Shown here in pieces: positions 32,053 to 40,958 of a DNA stretch of 64,000 bases (positions are counted from its first letter, which is position 1; each line of letters starts with the position of its first letter). The stretch comes from Oscillospiraceae bacterium. GTDB taxonomy: Bacteria; Bacillota; Clostridia; Oscillospirales; Ruminococcaceae. The stretch lies in contig JAHZAU010000004.1 in assembly GCA_019423755.1 (NCBI GenBank), positions 62,001 through 126,000 of the forward strand, read 5' to 3'. Position numbers and translations under genes: made by a program. Under the pieces are notes generated by a model. The model was not told the origin of the DNA. It ran no database searches and saw only the letters and a program-made list of their open reading frames with translations.

Positions 32053-33477
32053 ATGTTTGACGAGATCCATGAAGAATGTGGCGTATTCGGTGTATACGCC
32101 AAGGAACGCAACGAGGAGGTCGCCTACGAGGCCTACATGGCCCTGTACGCCCTCCAGCACCGCGGCCAGCAGTGCTGCGGTATCGCTGTCAACGACGACG
32201 GCGTCATCAGCGTCCACAAGGACGTGGGCCTGGTGCCGGACATCTTCAATAAAGATGTGCTGGCATCTTTGGGCGGCGGCCGCATGGCCCTGGGCCAGGT
32301 GCTTTACGGCTCCGGCCCCGCCACCCGTACCAACGCCCAGCCCATGCTGGTGCGCCACATCAAAGGCACCATGGCGGTAGCCAACAACGGCTCGCTGGTC
32401 AACGCCAAGGAGCTGCGCCAGGAGCTGGAACTCAGCGGCGTCATCTTCCACACCACCTCCGACGCGGAGGTCATCTCCTACGTCATCACCCGGGAGCGCC
32501 TGGGCTGCGGCTCCATTGAGGAAGCCATCGAAAAGGCCATGCCCCGCCTGCAGGGCGCTTACTCCATGATCATCATGTCTCCCCAGAAGCTCATCGCGGT
32601 CCGCGACCCCGACGGCTTCCGCCCCCTTTGCATGGGCAAGCTGGGGGAGGACGTGGTCTTCGCCTCCGAAAGCTGCGCCCTGGACAGCATCGGCGCGCAG
32701 TTCGTCCGGGACATCAAGCCCGGCGAGATCGTCGTCGCCGGCCCCGACGGCGTGCGCAGCATCGACACCCACTGCACCAAAAAGGGCAGCATCTGCGTCT
32801 TTGAGTATGTGTACACCGCCCGCCCCGACTCGGTCATCGAGGGCGCCAGCGTCCACGAGGCCCGGCAGCGCGCCGGCGCCTTCCTGGCTTTGGAGCACCC
32901 GGTCCATGCCGACGTGGTCATCGGCGTGCCGGATTCCGGTCTGGACGCCGCTTTGGGCTTTGCCCGCCAGTCCGGCATCCCCTACGGCATCGGCTTCATC
33001 AAAAACCGCTACGTCGGCCGTACCTTCATCCTGCCCACCCAGAAACAGCGCGAGGACGCCGTGCGCATCAAGCTCAACGTCCTCAAAGCCACCGTCAACG
33101 GCAAACGCGTGGTCCTGGTGGACGACTCCATCGTCCGCGGCACCACCAGCGCCCGCATCGTCCGTATGCTGCGGGAAGCCGGCGCCACCGAGGTCCATGT
33201 ACGCATCTCCTCGCCGCCGTTTATCTACCCCTGCTACTTCGGCACCGACATCGACAGCCGCGATAAGCTCATCGCCTGCCGCATGAGCCTGGAGGAGATC
33301 CGCCAGAGCCTGGATGCCGACAGCCTGGGCTACATGAGCCTGGACGCCATCACCAAGGTTGCCGACGTGGACGGCCGCTGCAACTTCTGCTGCGGCTGCT
33401 TCACCGGAGAATATCCCATCCCGGTGCCCGGAGAGCACCAGCCCTGCGACAAATTCTGCCAGAAGATCACAAAATAA
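32053..33477 (+). CDS. purF: Amidophosphoribosyltransferase
   Basis: 474 residues. PurF makes phosphoribosylamine from PRPP and glutamine, the first step of the pathway. The N-terminal propeptide MFDEIHEE would be removed to expose the nucleophile Cys (CGVFGVY). LQHRGQQCCGIAV and the glutaminase core follow; the PRPP loop is VVLVDDSIVRGTTS. Cys residues near the C-terminus (CNFCCGC, CDKFC) match the Bacillus-type 4Fe-4S enzyme, which is inactivated by oxygen. ATG 32053 with AAAGGACGG upstream. Confidence 0.95.
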   Translation: MFDEIHEECGVFGVYAKERNEEVAYEAYMALYALQHRGQQCCGIAVNDDGVISVHKDVGLVPDIFNKDVLASLGGGRMALGQVLYGSGPATRTNAQPMLVRHIKGTMAVANNGSLVNAKELRQELELSGVIFHTTSDAEVISYVITRERLGCGSIEEAIEKAMPRLQGAYSMIIMSPQKLIAVRDPDGFRPLCMGKLGEDVVFASESCALDSIGAQFVRDIKPGEIVVAGPDGVRSIDTHCTKKGSICVFEYVYTARPDSVIEGASVHEARQRAGAFLALEHPVHADVVIGVPDSGLDAALGFARQSGIPYGIGFIKNRYVGRTFILPTQKQREDAVRIKLNVLKATVNGKRVVLVDDSIVRGTTSARIVRMLREAGATEVHVRISSPPFIYPCYFGTDIDSRDKLIACRMSLEEIRQSLDADSLGYMSLDAITKVADVDGRCNFCCGCFTGEYPIPVPGEHQPCDKFCQKITK

Positions 33478-33529
33478 CACGCCTGCCAAAGGCCCCGGCC
33501 CCCGCGGCCGAGAAAGGAAAGGAATCACC

Positions 33530-34570
33530 ATGAGCGAAAGTTTCAGCGAAAGCTATAAAGCAGCCGGCGTCGACGTTACCGCCGGATACAAGGCCGTAGA
33601 ACTGATGAAGGCCCATGTGGCCCGTACCATGCTTTCTGGAAAATCCGATATCGGAGGCTTCGGCGGCGCGTTTGAGCTGGACCTGACCGGTATCACCAAA
33701 CCGGTACTGGTCTCCGGCACCGACGGCGTGGGCACCAAGCTCAAGCTGGCCTTCATGCTGGATAAACACGACAGCGTGGGCATCGACTGCGTAGCAATGT
33801 GCGTCAACGACATCATCTGCTGCGGCGCCAAACCCCTGCTGTTCCTCGATTACATCGCCCTGGGCAAAAACATCCCCGAAAAGGTCGCCGACATCGTCAA
33901 AGGCGTGGCCGACGGCTGCGTGGAAAGCGGCTGCGCCCTGGTAGGCGGCGAGACCGCCGAGATGCCCGGCTTCTATCCCATCGACGAGTACGACCTGGCT
34001 GGTTTCTCGGTGGGCGTGGTGGACAAAGAGAAGATGATCGACCCCACCACCGTGGCCCCCGGCGACGTGATGATCGCCCTGCCGTCCTCCGGCGTCCACT
34101 CCAACGGCTTCTCCCTGGTGCGGAAGGTCTTTGACCTGGAACAGAAACCCGCCAACATCTTCCGCGAGGTGCTGGGCACCACCCTGGGCCAGCTGCTGCT
34201 GACCCCCACCCGCATCTACGTCAAACCCATGCTCCGCCTCATGGAGGAAGTCAAGGTCAAGGCCGTCAGCCACATCACCGGCGGCGGCTTCTACGAGAAC
34301 ATCCCGCGCGCCCTGGCCGAGGGTACCACCGCGGTCATCCGCCGCAAGGACGTCCGCGTCCTGCCGGTGTTCGAGCTGATCCAGCAGGAGGGCAACATCC
34401 CCGAGCGCGATATGTTCAACACCTTCAATATGGGCGTGGGCATGATCGCCATCGTAGCCAAAGAGGACGCCGACCGCGCCCTGCAGGTGCTGCATGAAGC
34501 AGGGGAGGACGCTTACCTGATCGGCGAGATCCAGGCCGGCGAAAAAGGCGTCCGTATCCTGGAGGACTAA
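33530..34570 (+). CDS. purM: Phosphoribosylformylglycinamidine cyclo-ligase
   Basis: 346 residues. AIR synthetase closes the imidazole ring with ATP. It has GGFGGAFELDL, LVSGTDGVGTKLKLA, ALVGGETAEMPGFYP and HITGGGFYENIPRAL, all characteristic. ATG 33530 follows AAAGGAAAGGAATCACC. It ends 14 nt before a hairpin that separates it from purN. Confidence 0.95.
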   Translation: MSESFSESYKAAGVDVTAGYKAVELMKAHVARTMLSGKSDIGGFGGAFELDLTGITKPVLVSGTDGVGTKLKLAFMLDKHDSVGIDCVAMCVNDIICCGAKPLLFLDYIALGKNIPEKVADIVKGVADGCVESGCALVGGETAEMPGFYPIDEYDLAGFSVGVVDKEKMIDPTTVAPGDVMIALPSSGVHSNGFSLVRKVFDLEQKPANIFREVLGTTLGQLLLTPTRIYVKPMLRLMEEVKVKAVSHITGGGFYENIPRALAEGTTAVIRRKDVRVLPVFELIQQEGNIPERDMFNTFNMGVGMIAIVAKEDADRALQVLHEAGEDAYLIGEIQAGEKGVRILED

Positions 34571-34584
34571 TCCCCGACAACCGA

Positions 34585-34613
34585 AAAAAGCGCATCTTTC
34601 CGGTGCGCTTTTT
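34585..34613 (+). terminator. Intra-operon terminator between purM and purN
   Basis: AAAAAGCGCA at 34585-34594 pairs with TGCGCTTTTT at 34604-34613. It should reduce expression of the distal purine genes unless read through; the T tract is part of the stem. Confidence 0.7.
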
Positions 34614-34644
34614 CTCTTAAATCACAAAAAAGGAGCGTATGAGC

Positions 34645-35259
34645 ATGGTTTCCATCGCAGTATTGGTCTCCGGCGGCGGCACCAATCTTCAGGCCCTGCT
34701 GGACCGGCAGGCCCAAGGGGAGCTGGCCCCGGGCAAGATCTCGCTGGTCATCGCCTCCCGCCCGGACGCCTACGCCCTCCAGCGGGCCGAAAAGGCCGGC
34801 GTCCCCACCGTGGTGGTCAGCCGCAAGGAGTGCCAAAGCCCCGAAGAGTTTGACCGCCGGCTGCTCGACGAGCTGCAGAGCCACGGCATCCAGCTGGTGG
34901 TGCTGGCCGGCTTCCTGAGCATCCTCGGCCCCTCGGTCATCCAGGCGTACCCCCAGCGCATCCTCAACGTCCACCCCTCGCTGATCCCCTCCTTCTGCGG
35001 GAGCGGTTTCTACGGTCTGCGGGTGCACCAGGCGGCGCTGGACTACGGCGTTAAGGTCACCGGCGCCACGGTGCATTTTGTCAATGAGGTGCCCGACGGC
35101 GGCGCCATCCTGCTGCAGAAGGCGGTGGACATCCTGCCGGACGACACCCCCGAGACCCTGCAGCGCCGGGTCATGGAGCAGGCGGAATGGAAGCTGCTGC
35201 CCCAGGCCGTGCAGATGGTGTCCCAGCAGATCGAAGCGCAGGACGCCCCCCAAGCGTAA
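34645..35259 (+). CDS. purN: Phosphoribosylglycinamide formyltransferase
   Basis: 204 residues, 10-formyl-THF-dependent GAR transformylase. IAVLVSGGGTNLQALLD, VVLAGFLSIL, NVHPSLIPSFCGSGFYGLRV (catalytic His and Asn) and GATVHFVNEVPDGGAIL are family motifs. ATG 34645 is favoured over ATG 34639, because AAAGGAG at 34629-34635 is 9 nt from the former and only 3 nt from the latter. Confidence 0.94.
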   Translation: MVSIAVLVSGGGTNLQALLDRQAQGELAPGKISLVIASRPDAYALQRAEKAGVPTVVVSRKECQSPEEFDRRLLDELQSHGIQLVVLAGFLSILGPSVIQAYPQRILNVHPSLIPSFCGSGFYGLRVHQAALDYGVKVTGATVHFVNEVPDGGAILLQKAVDILPDDTPETLQRRVMEQAEWKLLPQAVQMVSQQIEAQDAPQA

Positions 35260-35309
35260 CCAACCCCCATATAATATAGATAGAAAACAGAGGAAGGAAG
35301 ATTCCAAGT

Positions 35310-36017
35310 ATGAAAATGGTATCCATCGCCCAGGAGCTGAGCTCCAACACCTACCCGGGCCGCGGCATCATCCTGGGCCGCACCCCCGACGGCAAAAAAG
35401 CCGCCATCGCTTACTTCATCATGGGCCGCAGCGTCAACAGCCGCAACCGCGTCTTTGTCACCGACGGCGACGGCATCCGTACCCAGGCCCATGACCCGGC
35501 TCTGCTTTCCGACCCGTCCCTGGTTATCTACGCTCCGGTGCGGGTACTGGGCAGCAGCACCATCGTCACCAACGGCGACCAGACCGACACCATCTACGAC
35601 ATGATGTCCCAGGGCCGCACCTTCGAGGACGCCCTGCGCACCCGCTCCTTCGAGCCCGATGCCCCCAACTACACCCCCCGCATCTCCGGTCTGGTGGCCA
35701 AGGACGGTTCCTACCGCCTTTCCATCCTGAAAAGCAACAACGGCAACGGCGCCAGCGCCCAGCGCTTCTTCTATGAGTACAGCCAGCCGGTCGCCGGCGA
35801 AGGCCACTTCATCCACACCTACCGCTGCGACGGCGACCCCATCCCTTCCTACGAAGGGGAGCCCACCCTGGTCCAGATCCCGGACCTGGATCTGGACGCC
35901 TTCACCCAGCTGGTTTGGGAAAACCTCAACCCCGACAACAAGGTCTCCCTCTTTACCCGCTACATCGACCTGGAAACCGGCGCCGCCGAGTCCCGCATCG
36001 TCAACAAAAACTGCTAA
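35310..36017 (+). CDS. purO: IMP cyclohydrolase, PurO type
   Basis: 235 residues. NTYPGRGIILGRTPDGKKAA, YFIMGRSVNSRNRVFV and PNYTPRISGLV are motifs of the archaeal-type IMP cyclohydrolase family, which closes the last ring of IMP from FAICAR. It replaces the cyclohydrolase domain of the usual bifunctional PurH. The next gene encodes only the formyltransferase half, so the two split the PurH reaction between separate proteins. ATG 35310 after AGGAAGGAAG. Confidence 0.9.
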   Translation: MKMVSIAQELSSNTYPGRGIILGRTPDGKKAAIAYFIMGRSVNSRNRVFVTDGDGIRTQAHDPALLSDPSLVIYAPVRVLGSSTIVTNGDQTDTIYDMMSQGRTFEDALRTRSFEPDAPNYTPRISGLVAKDGSYRLSILKSNNGNGASAQRFFYEYSQPVAGEGHFIHTYRCDGDPIPSYEGEPTLVQIPDLDLDAFTQLVWENLNPDNKVSLFTRYIDLETGAAESRIVNKNC

Positions 36018-36053
36018 TCTCCCGCTGTTTTTAAGAAAGGATGGACTTTTGCT

Positions 36054-37232
36054 ATGGCTAACCAACTGGAACTGAAATATGGCTGCAACCCCAACCAGAA
36101 ACCTTCCTGCATCCGCATGACCGAAGGCGAGCTGCCCATCGAGGTGCTCAACGGCCGCCCCGGCTACATCAACTTCATGGACGCCTTCAACAGCTGGCAG
36201 CTGGTGCGGGAGCTCAAAAAAGCTACCGGCCTGGCCGCTGCTGCTTCCTTTAAACACGTCAGCCCCGCCGGCGCCGCTGTGGGCCTGCCGCTGAGCGAGG
36301 TGGAGCGCCGCATCTACTTTGTGGACGATCTGGAGTGCACCTCTCCCATCGCCTGCGCCTACGCCCGTGCCCGCGGCGCCGACCGGATGTCCTCCTACGG
36401 CGACTTTGTAGCCCTGTCCGACGTCTGCGACGTACAGACCGCCAACATCCTCAAACGCGAGGTCTCCGACGGCGTTATCGCCCCCGGCTACACCGACGAA
36501 GCCCTGGAGATCCTCAAATCCAAGCGCAAAGGCAGCTACAACATCATCCGCATCGACCCTGACTATGAGCCCGCCCCCATCGAGACCCGCACCATCTTCG
36601 GCGTCACCTTCCAGCAGGGCAGAAACGACGTGGTCATCGACGAAAGCCTCGTTTCCAACATCGTCAGCGAAAACAAAGACCTGCCCGAGGACGCCAAACG
36701 CGACCTGATCCTGGCGCTCATCACCCTCAAATACACCCAGTCCAACTCGGTCTGCTACGCCAAAGGCGGCCAGGCCATCGGCATCGGCGCAGGCCAGCAG
36801 TCCCGTATCCACTGCACCCGCCTGGCCGGCAACAAGGCCGACATCTGGTACCTGCGCCAGCACGAAAAGGTGCTGAACCTCCCCTTCAAGCCCGACATCC
36901 GCCGTCCCGACCGCGACAACACCATCGACGTCTACATCTCCGACGATTACATGGACGTCCTGGCCGACGGCGTTTGGGAGAACTTCTTCACCACCCGTCC
37001 CGAGCCGCTGACCCGCGAGGAGAAACGCGCCTGGCTGGATACCCTCACCGGCGTGTCCCTGGGCTCCGACGCCTTCTTCCCCTTCGGCGACAACATCGAG
37101 CGCGCCCACCGCAGCGGCGTCCAGTACATCGCTGAGCCCGGCGGCTCCATCCGTGACGACAACGTCATCGAGACCTGCAACAAGTACAACATGGTGCTGG
37201 CCTTCAACGGCGTGCGCCTCTTCCATCATTAA
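36054..37232 (+). CDS. purH: AICAR transformylase (stand-alone PurH formyltransferase domain)
   Basis: 392 residues. LKYGCNPNQKPSCI, SFKHVSPAGAAVG (catalytic Lys-His), YTQSNSVCYAKGGQAIGIGAGQQSRIHC and SDAFFPFGDNIERA match the C-terminal transformylase part of PurH; the N-terminal MGS/cyclohydrolase domain is absent. With PurO it completes IMP synthesis. ATG 36054 after AAGAAAGGATGG, 36 nt past purO. Confidence 0.93.
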   Translation: MANQLELKYGCNPNQKPSCIRMTEGELPIEVLNGRPGYINFMDAFNSWQLVRELKKATGLAAAASFKHVSPAGAAVGLPLSEVERRIYFVDDLECTSPIACAYARARGADRMSSYGDFVALSDVCDVQTANILKREVSDGVIAPGYTDEALEILKSKRKGSYNIIRIDPDYEPAPIETRTIFGVTFQQGRNDVVIDESLVSNIVSENKDLPEDAKRDLILALITLKYTQSNSVCYAKGGQAIGIGAGQQSRIHCTRLAGNKADIWYLRQHEKVLNLPFKPDIRRPDRDNTIDVYISDDYMDVLADGVWENFFTTRPEPLTREEKRAWLDTLTGVSLGSDAFFPFGDNIERAHRSGVQYIAEPGGSIRDDNVIETCNKYNMVLAFNGVRLFHH

Positions 37233-37268
37233 TCTCCCCCGCGGACACGAAAGGAAGGTTGAGCGATT

Positions 37269-38543
37269 ATGAAGATCCTCGTCGTGGGCTCCGGCGGCAG
37301 GGAACACGCCCTGATCCGCAAGTTCAAACAAAGCCCCCGCACCCAGGAGCTCTACTGCTGCCCCGGTAACGGCGGCATCGCAGCGGACGCCACCTGTGTG
37401 GACATCTCCGCTATGGACATCCCCGGCGTCACCGCCTTCTGCCTGGAAAAAGGCATCGACCTGGCGGTGGTGGCCCCCGACGACCCGCTGGCCGCCGGCA
37501 TGGTGGACGCCCTCAACGAAAAAGGCATCATGACCTTCGGCCCCACCCAGGCCGCCGCCCAGATCGAGGCCAGCAAGGTCTTTTCCAAAAACCTGATGAA
37601 GGAATTCGGCATCCCCACCGCCGCCTGCGAGGTCTTTGACGACCCGGCCAAGGCCGAAGCCTACATCCGCGAGAAAAACCAGTTCCCCACCGTCATCAAG
37701 GCCGACGGCCTGGCGCTGGGCAAGGGCGTCATCATCGCCCAGGACCTGGAAGAAGCCCGGGCCGGCCTGCATGAGATCATGGAGGACAAGGTCTTCGGCG
37801 CCAGCGGCAACCGCGTGGTGGTGGAAGAATTCCTCACCGGTCCCGAGGTGTCGGTGCTGGCCTTTGTGGACGGCAAGACGGTGGTGCCCATGGTCTCCTC
37901 CATGGACCACAAGCGCGCCCTGGACGGTGACAAAGGGCTCAACACCGGCGGTATGGGCACCATCGCCCCCAACCCCTTCTACACCGAGGAAATCGCCCGC
38001 CAGTGCATGGACACCATCTTCCGCCCCACCGTGGACGCTATGGCCAAGCTGGGCCGCCCCTTTAAGGGCTGCCTGTATTTCGGCCTGATGCTCACCCCCA
38101 AGGGCCCGCAGGTCATCGAGTACAACAGCCGTTTCGGCGACCCGGAGACCCAGGTGGTGCTGGAACTGCTGGAAAGCGACCTGGTGGACATTATGGAAGC
38201 GGTCTACCGCGGCACCCTCACCCCCGAGATGGTGCGCTTTGCCCCGGGAGCTGCCGCCTGCGTCATCCTGGCCAGCGGCGGTTACCCCAAGAGCTACCGC
38301 AAGGGCCTGCCCATCTCCGGTCTGGACGCAAACGGTCAGGCCGAAGGGGTCAGCGTTTACCACTCCGGCACCAAGCTGTCCGACGGGCAGTACCTGTCCA
38401 ACGGCGGCCGCGTGCTGGGCGTCACTGCCCGGGCCGAGGACCTGCCCTCCGCACTGAAAAAAGCCTACGCCGCCGTGGACGGCATCTCCTTCGAGGGATG
38501 CTTCTGCCGCCGCGACATCGGCCACCGCGCTTTGGAGAAGTAA
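37269..38543 (+). CDS. purD: Phosphoribosylamine-glycine ligase
   Basis: 424 residues, an ATP-grasp enzyme (GAR synthetase, pathway step 2). MKILVVGSGGREHALIRKF starts the N domain; ATP-grasp core includes PTVIKADGLALGKGVIIAQD and EFLTGPEVSVLAFVDG; GGMGTIAPNPFY and EYNSRFGDPETQVVL bind substrate and metal. It is the last gene of the operon, followed by a terminator. ATG 37269 after GAAAGGAAGG. Confidence 0.95.
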   Translation: MKILVVGSGGREHALIRKFKQSPRTQELYCCPGNGGIAADATCVDISAMDIPGVTAFCLEKGIDLAVVAPDDPLAAGMVDALNEKGIMTFGPTQAAAQIEASKVFSKNLMKEFGIPTAACEVFDDPAKAEAYIREKNQFPTVIKADGLALGKGVIIAQDLEEARAGLHEIMEDKVFGASGNRVVVEEFLTGPEVSVLAFVDGKTVVPMVSSMDHKRALDGDKGLNTGGMGTIAPNPFYTEEIARQCMDTIFRPTVDAMAKLGRPFKGCLYFGLMLTPKGPQVIEYNSRFGDPETQVVLELLESDLVDIMEAVYRGTLTPEMVRFAPGAAACVILASGGYPKSYRKGLPISGLDANGQAEGVSVYHSGTKLSDGQYLSNGGRVLGVTARAEDLPSALKKAYAAVDGISFEGCFCRRDIGHRALEK

Positions 38544-38566
38544 GCCCCATCCCAAAACAAAAAGCC

Positions 38567-38595
38567 AAAAGCCGTCCCTTCGGGGGCGGCTTTTT
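38567..38595 (+). terminator. Purine operon terminator
   Basis: AAAAGCCGTCCC-TTCG-GGGGCGGCTTTTT, a stable tetraloop hairpin with T tract. Confidence 0.92.
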
Positions 38596-38720
38596 CGCGT
38601 CTTGGGGCAGGGGAGAGGAGCCGAAAAGACGCAAAAAGGCCGCTCTCCGGGGAGAACGGCCCTTTGTTGTGTGTGCTTGTGTGAAACAGAGTGAACGATG
38701 GGGAAACCGGGTTTTGAGGA

Positions 38721-39053
38721 CTAAGCTTCGGCGGTGTTGCTGGTGGTGGTGTCGCCGGAAGCGGCTTCGTCGGTAGTACCTTCGGCAGCAGCTTCGTCGG
38801 TAGTGCCTTCCGCAGCGGCTTCATCGGTGGCGCCTTCGGCAGCAGCCTCGTCGGTGGTCTCATCGGTAGAGGCGTCCTCCGCAGGAGCTTCCTCGTCAGC
38901 GGGAGCTTCTTCTTCGGCGGGGGCTTCGGTGCTTTCTTCTACGGCAGGAGCCGAAGTATCATTGGAAGAAGAGCTGCTTTCGTCGTCGGAGCCGCAGGCC
39001 GCCATGGAAGCGACCACGGACATAGCCAGCAGGGCGATCAATACTTTCTTCAT
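38721..39053 (-). CDS. Small acidic repeat lipoprotein
   Basis: 110 residues. Lipobox VVASMAAC (Cys about residue 20), then only low-complexity acidic sequence: Ser run, Glu/Ala/Pro segment, and tandem TDEAAAEGT nonapeptides (four imperfect units, 27-30 bp each). No folded domain is apparent; it may be a surface spacer or a decoy-like lipoprotein. ATG 39053 with GGAGGTAAT upstream. The repeats could vary in number between strains. Confidence 0.65.
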   Translation of the reverse strand: MKKVLIALLAMSVVASMAACGSDDESSSSSNDTSAPAVEESTEAPAEEEAPADEEAPAEDASTDETTDEAAAEGATDEAAAEGTTDEAAAEGTTDEAASGDTTTSNTAEA

Positions 39054-39378
39054 AAAAAATTACCTCCAGGGTATGCCGCCAGCGCCCCAAAAGGGCGGCC
39101 AGGCGGGGTGATATGTCGTGCCCGGTCTAGCCCGGGTGCGGTACCATCTGGGTACGGTTACAAGGATACCGAAAAAAATCGACATTTGTATGAACAAATC
39201 GGGAACATTCCTCTGTTTTTTCGTGAAGAACAGCAGAAACTTTTGGTAATACTGGCAAAGACACTCTGCCTTTTTCCAAAGGAGGAAACCCCTCTCTTGC
39301 CAGGAAAAGTCCCCCAGCCTGCCCCGGGGCACAAAAAAGCGCCCCCCGCGCGGGCGGGAGGCGTTGGGGCAGCGGGGG
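39054..39378. other. Intergenic region with no gene
   Basis: Contains the ribosome-binding site of the acidic lipoprotein on its left, a terminator at 39333-39364 on its right, and AT-rich sequence (39160-39300) with short inverted repeats. No frame with start context was found. Confidence 0.55.
39333..39364 (-). terminator. Terminator of the 232-residue lipoprotein gene
   Basis: Minus-strand G+C-rich stem (CGCCTCCCGCCCG pairing with the CGGGGGGCG side) followed by six T. Confidence 0.7.
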
Positions 39379-40077
39379 TTAATTTTCGGGGACCGGCTGG
39401 GCGTCGTCGCCGGCTTCCACCACGGTGGTGAACAGCTGGCGCACCGCCTCGTCGTAATCCACCCGCGGGGTGCGGATCATAAAGGTGATGAGCCCGTCGC
39501 CCGCCTTGCGGTAGAAGGAGTAGAAGAAGCCGCCGGCGCTGGTGTCGGTGTCGCCGTCGGAGTAGGAGATGGTCAGGGTGAAGTCGCCGTTGTCCAGCTT
39601 CACCGGCTCCATCTCAAAGTTGCTGACGGTGCTGTCGCCGTCGCCGCCTTCTTCCAGGCTCACCATGCCCTGTTTGAGCTGATCCAGGGCGATGTCGCTT
39701 TGTTCGTAGGTCACCGAGCCTAAGAAGGACGGGTCATCGGCCACATACAGCTGGATGTTGCCCATGTTGGGGTCGATGCGCGCCTGAAGGGGAGAGGGCA
39801 GGGTGAAGCAGAAGCCGGATTCCCCAATGAGGTACACCGGGTCGGCCGCCGGTTCCTCGGGTTCTTCTTCGTCCTCGGCCGGGGCGTCGTCCTCCTCGGG
39901 GGCGGTTTCGTCCTCCGGCTGGGAGGTCTCCTCCTCGGGAGCCGGGCCGGTCTCCTCCTGGACGGGGGTCTCGGGGGTGGAACCACCCTGGACCGGGGTC
40001 CGGGCCGCGCAGCCGCCCAGGGCGAAAAGGTTCAGCAGCAGGGCCGCGCAAAGGGCCGCCGCAAGAGGTCGCATCAT
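39379..40077 (-). CDS. Lipoprotein with acidic linker, unknown function
   Basis: 232 residues. Signal and lipobox LFALGGC (Cys about residue 23), acidic/Pro linker to about residue 80 (EDETAPEEDDAPAEDEEEPE), then a domain of about 150 residues (VYLIGESGFCFTLPSPLQAR, FTLTISYSDGDTDTSAGGFF, FMIRTPRVDYDEAVRQLF) resembling PsbP/MOG1-like lipoproteins in fold pattern; this is only suggestive. ATG 40077 or the next codon, after AAAGGATG. It is divergent from sfsA. Confidence 0.7.
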   Translation of the reverse strand: MMRPLAAALCAALLLNLFALGGCAARTPVQGGSTPETPVQEETGPAPEEETSQPEDETAPEEDDAPAEDEEEPEEPAADPVYLIGESGFCFTLPSPLQARIDPNMGNIQLYVADDPSFLGSVTYEQSDIALDQLKQGMVSLEEGGDGDSTVSNFEMEPVKLDNGDFTLTISYSDGDTDTSAGGFFYSFYRKAGDGLITFMIRTPRVDYDEAVRQLFTTVVEAGDDAQPVPEN

Positions 40078-40193
40078 AGAAGATCATCCTTTCCATACTG
40101 CCCGTTGGGGGCGTTGTCTTCATTGTACCACGCCGCCGGGCGATTGGCAATCATCCGGCGGGGGGAAGCGGGCTTTTCTTCCCGGGGCAAGTG

Positions 40194-40202
40194 TGGTATC
40201 AT
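40194..40202 (+). promoter_or_regulatory. Extended -10 promoter before sfsA
   Basis: TGGTATCAT, TATCAT at 40197-40202 with TG upstream; 30 nt before sfsA. No clear -35. Confidence 0.4.
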
Positions 40203-40232
40203 AACAGCATAAAGCAGACAGGAGGCAGAAGG

Positions 40233-40958
40233 ATGCAGTATCAACGAGTAGTCCCCGCGCGGTTTTTGCAGCGGCAGGGGCGGTTTGTGGCCCATTGTGA
40301 AAGCCTGGAGGGCGAGCCCCTGCGGGCCCACCTGCCCAATACCGGCCGCTGCCGGGAGCTGCTGGTGCCCGGCTGCCGGGCCTGGCTTTCCCACAGCGAC
40401 GCCCCGGGCCGCAAGACCCAGTGGAGCCTGGTGGCGGTAGAAAAGGGCCAGCGGCTCATCAACCTGGATTCCCAAGCGCCCAACCGGGTGGCCTGGGAGG
40501 GGATAGAGCAGGGGAGCATCCGCCTGCCGCTGGAGCCGGGGGAGGAGCTGCGCGCCCTGCGCCGGGAGGTGCGCTTTGGGGACTCCCGCCTGGACCTGGA
40601 GGCCGAGACCGACCGCCGCCGCTGGCTGGTGGAGGTCAAGGGGGTGACCTTGGAGGAGGACGGCGGGGTCTACTTCCCCGACGCGCCCACCCTCCGGGGC
40701 CGCAAACACCTGCAGGAGCTGTGCCGCGCCCGGCAGCAGGGGTTCGGGGCGGCGGTGCTGTTTGTGGTGCAGATGCAGGGGGTGCGGCATTTCACCCCCA
40801 ACTGGGCCACCGACCCGGACTTTGCCCGTCAGCTGCTGGAAGCCCAGCGCCAGGGGGTAGCGGTGCTGGCCTGGGACTGCCGGGTGACGCCGGACAGCCT
40901 GACCGCCGGGGAGCCGGTGGAGCTGCGGCTGGAAGGGAGCACGCCATGGGACCGGTGA
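40233..40958 (+). CDS. sfsA: SfsA-family DNA/RNA nuclease
   Basis: 241 residues. N-terminal OB-like region (AHLPNTGRCRELLVPGCRAW) and C-terminal PD-(D/E)xK fold (SRLDLEAE, WLVEVKGVTLEEDGGVYFPD with catalytic Glu-x-Lys, then APTLRGRKHLQEL). First described as a sugar-fermentation stimulator in E. coli; the protein binds and cuts nucleic acid. ATG 40233 after GGAGGCAGAAGG. Its 3' end overlaps the next gene by 13 nt. Confidence 0.9.
   Translation: MQYQRVVPARFLQRQGRFVAHCESLEGEPLRAHLPNTGRCRELLVPGCRAWLSHSDAPGRKTQWSLVAVEKGQRLINLDSQAPNRVAWEGIEQGSIRLPLEPGEELRALRREVRFGDSRLDLEAETDRRRWLVEVKGVTLEEDGGVYFPDAPTLRGRKHLQELCRARQQGFGAAVLFVVQMQGVRHFTPNWATDPDFARQLLEAQRQGVAVLAWDCRVTPDSLTAGEPVELRLEGSTPWDR

Noticed and set aside
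39060..39332. A 90-codon minus-strand frame in the intergenic gap.
   Set aside because: It spans the predicted promoter/leader of the acidic lipoprotein gene, lacks a start site and has no coding bias.
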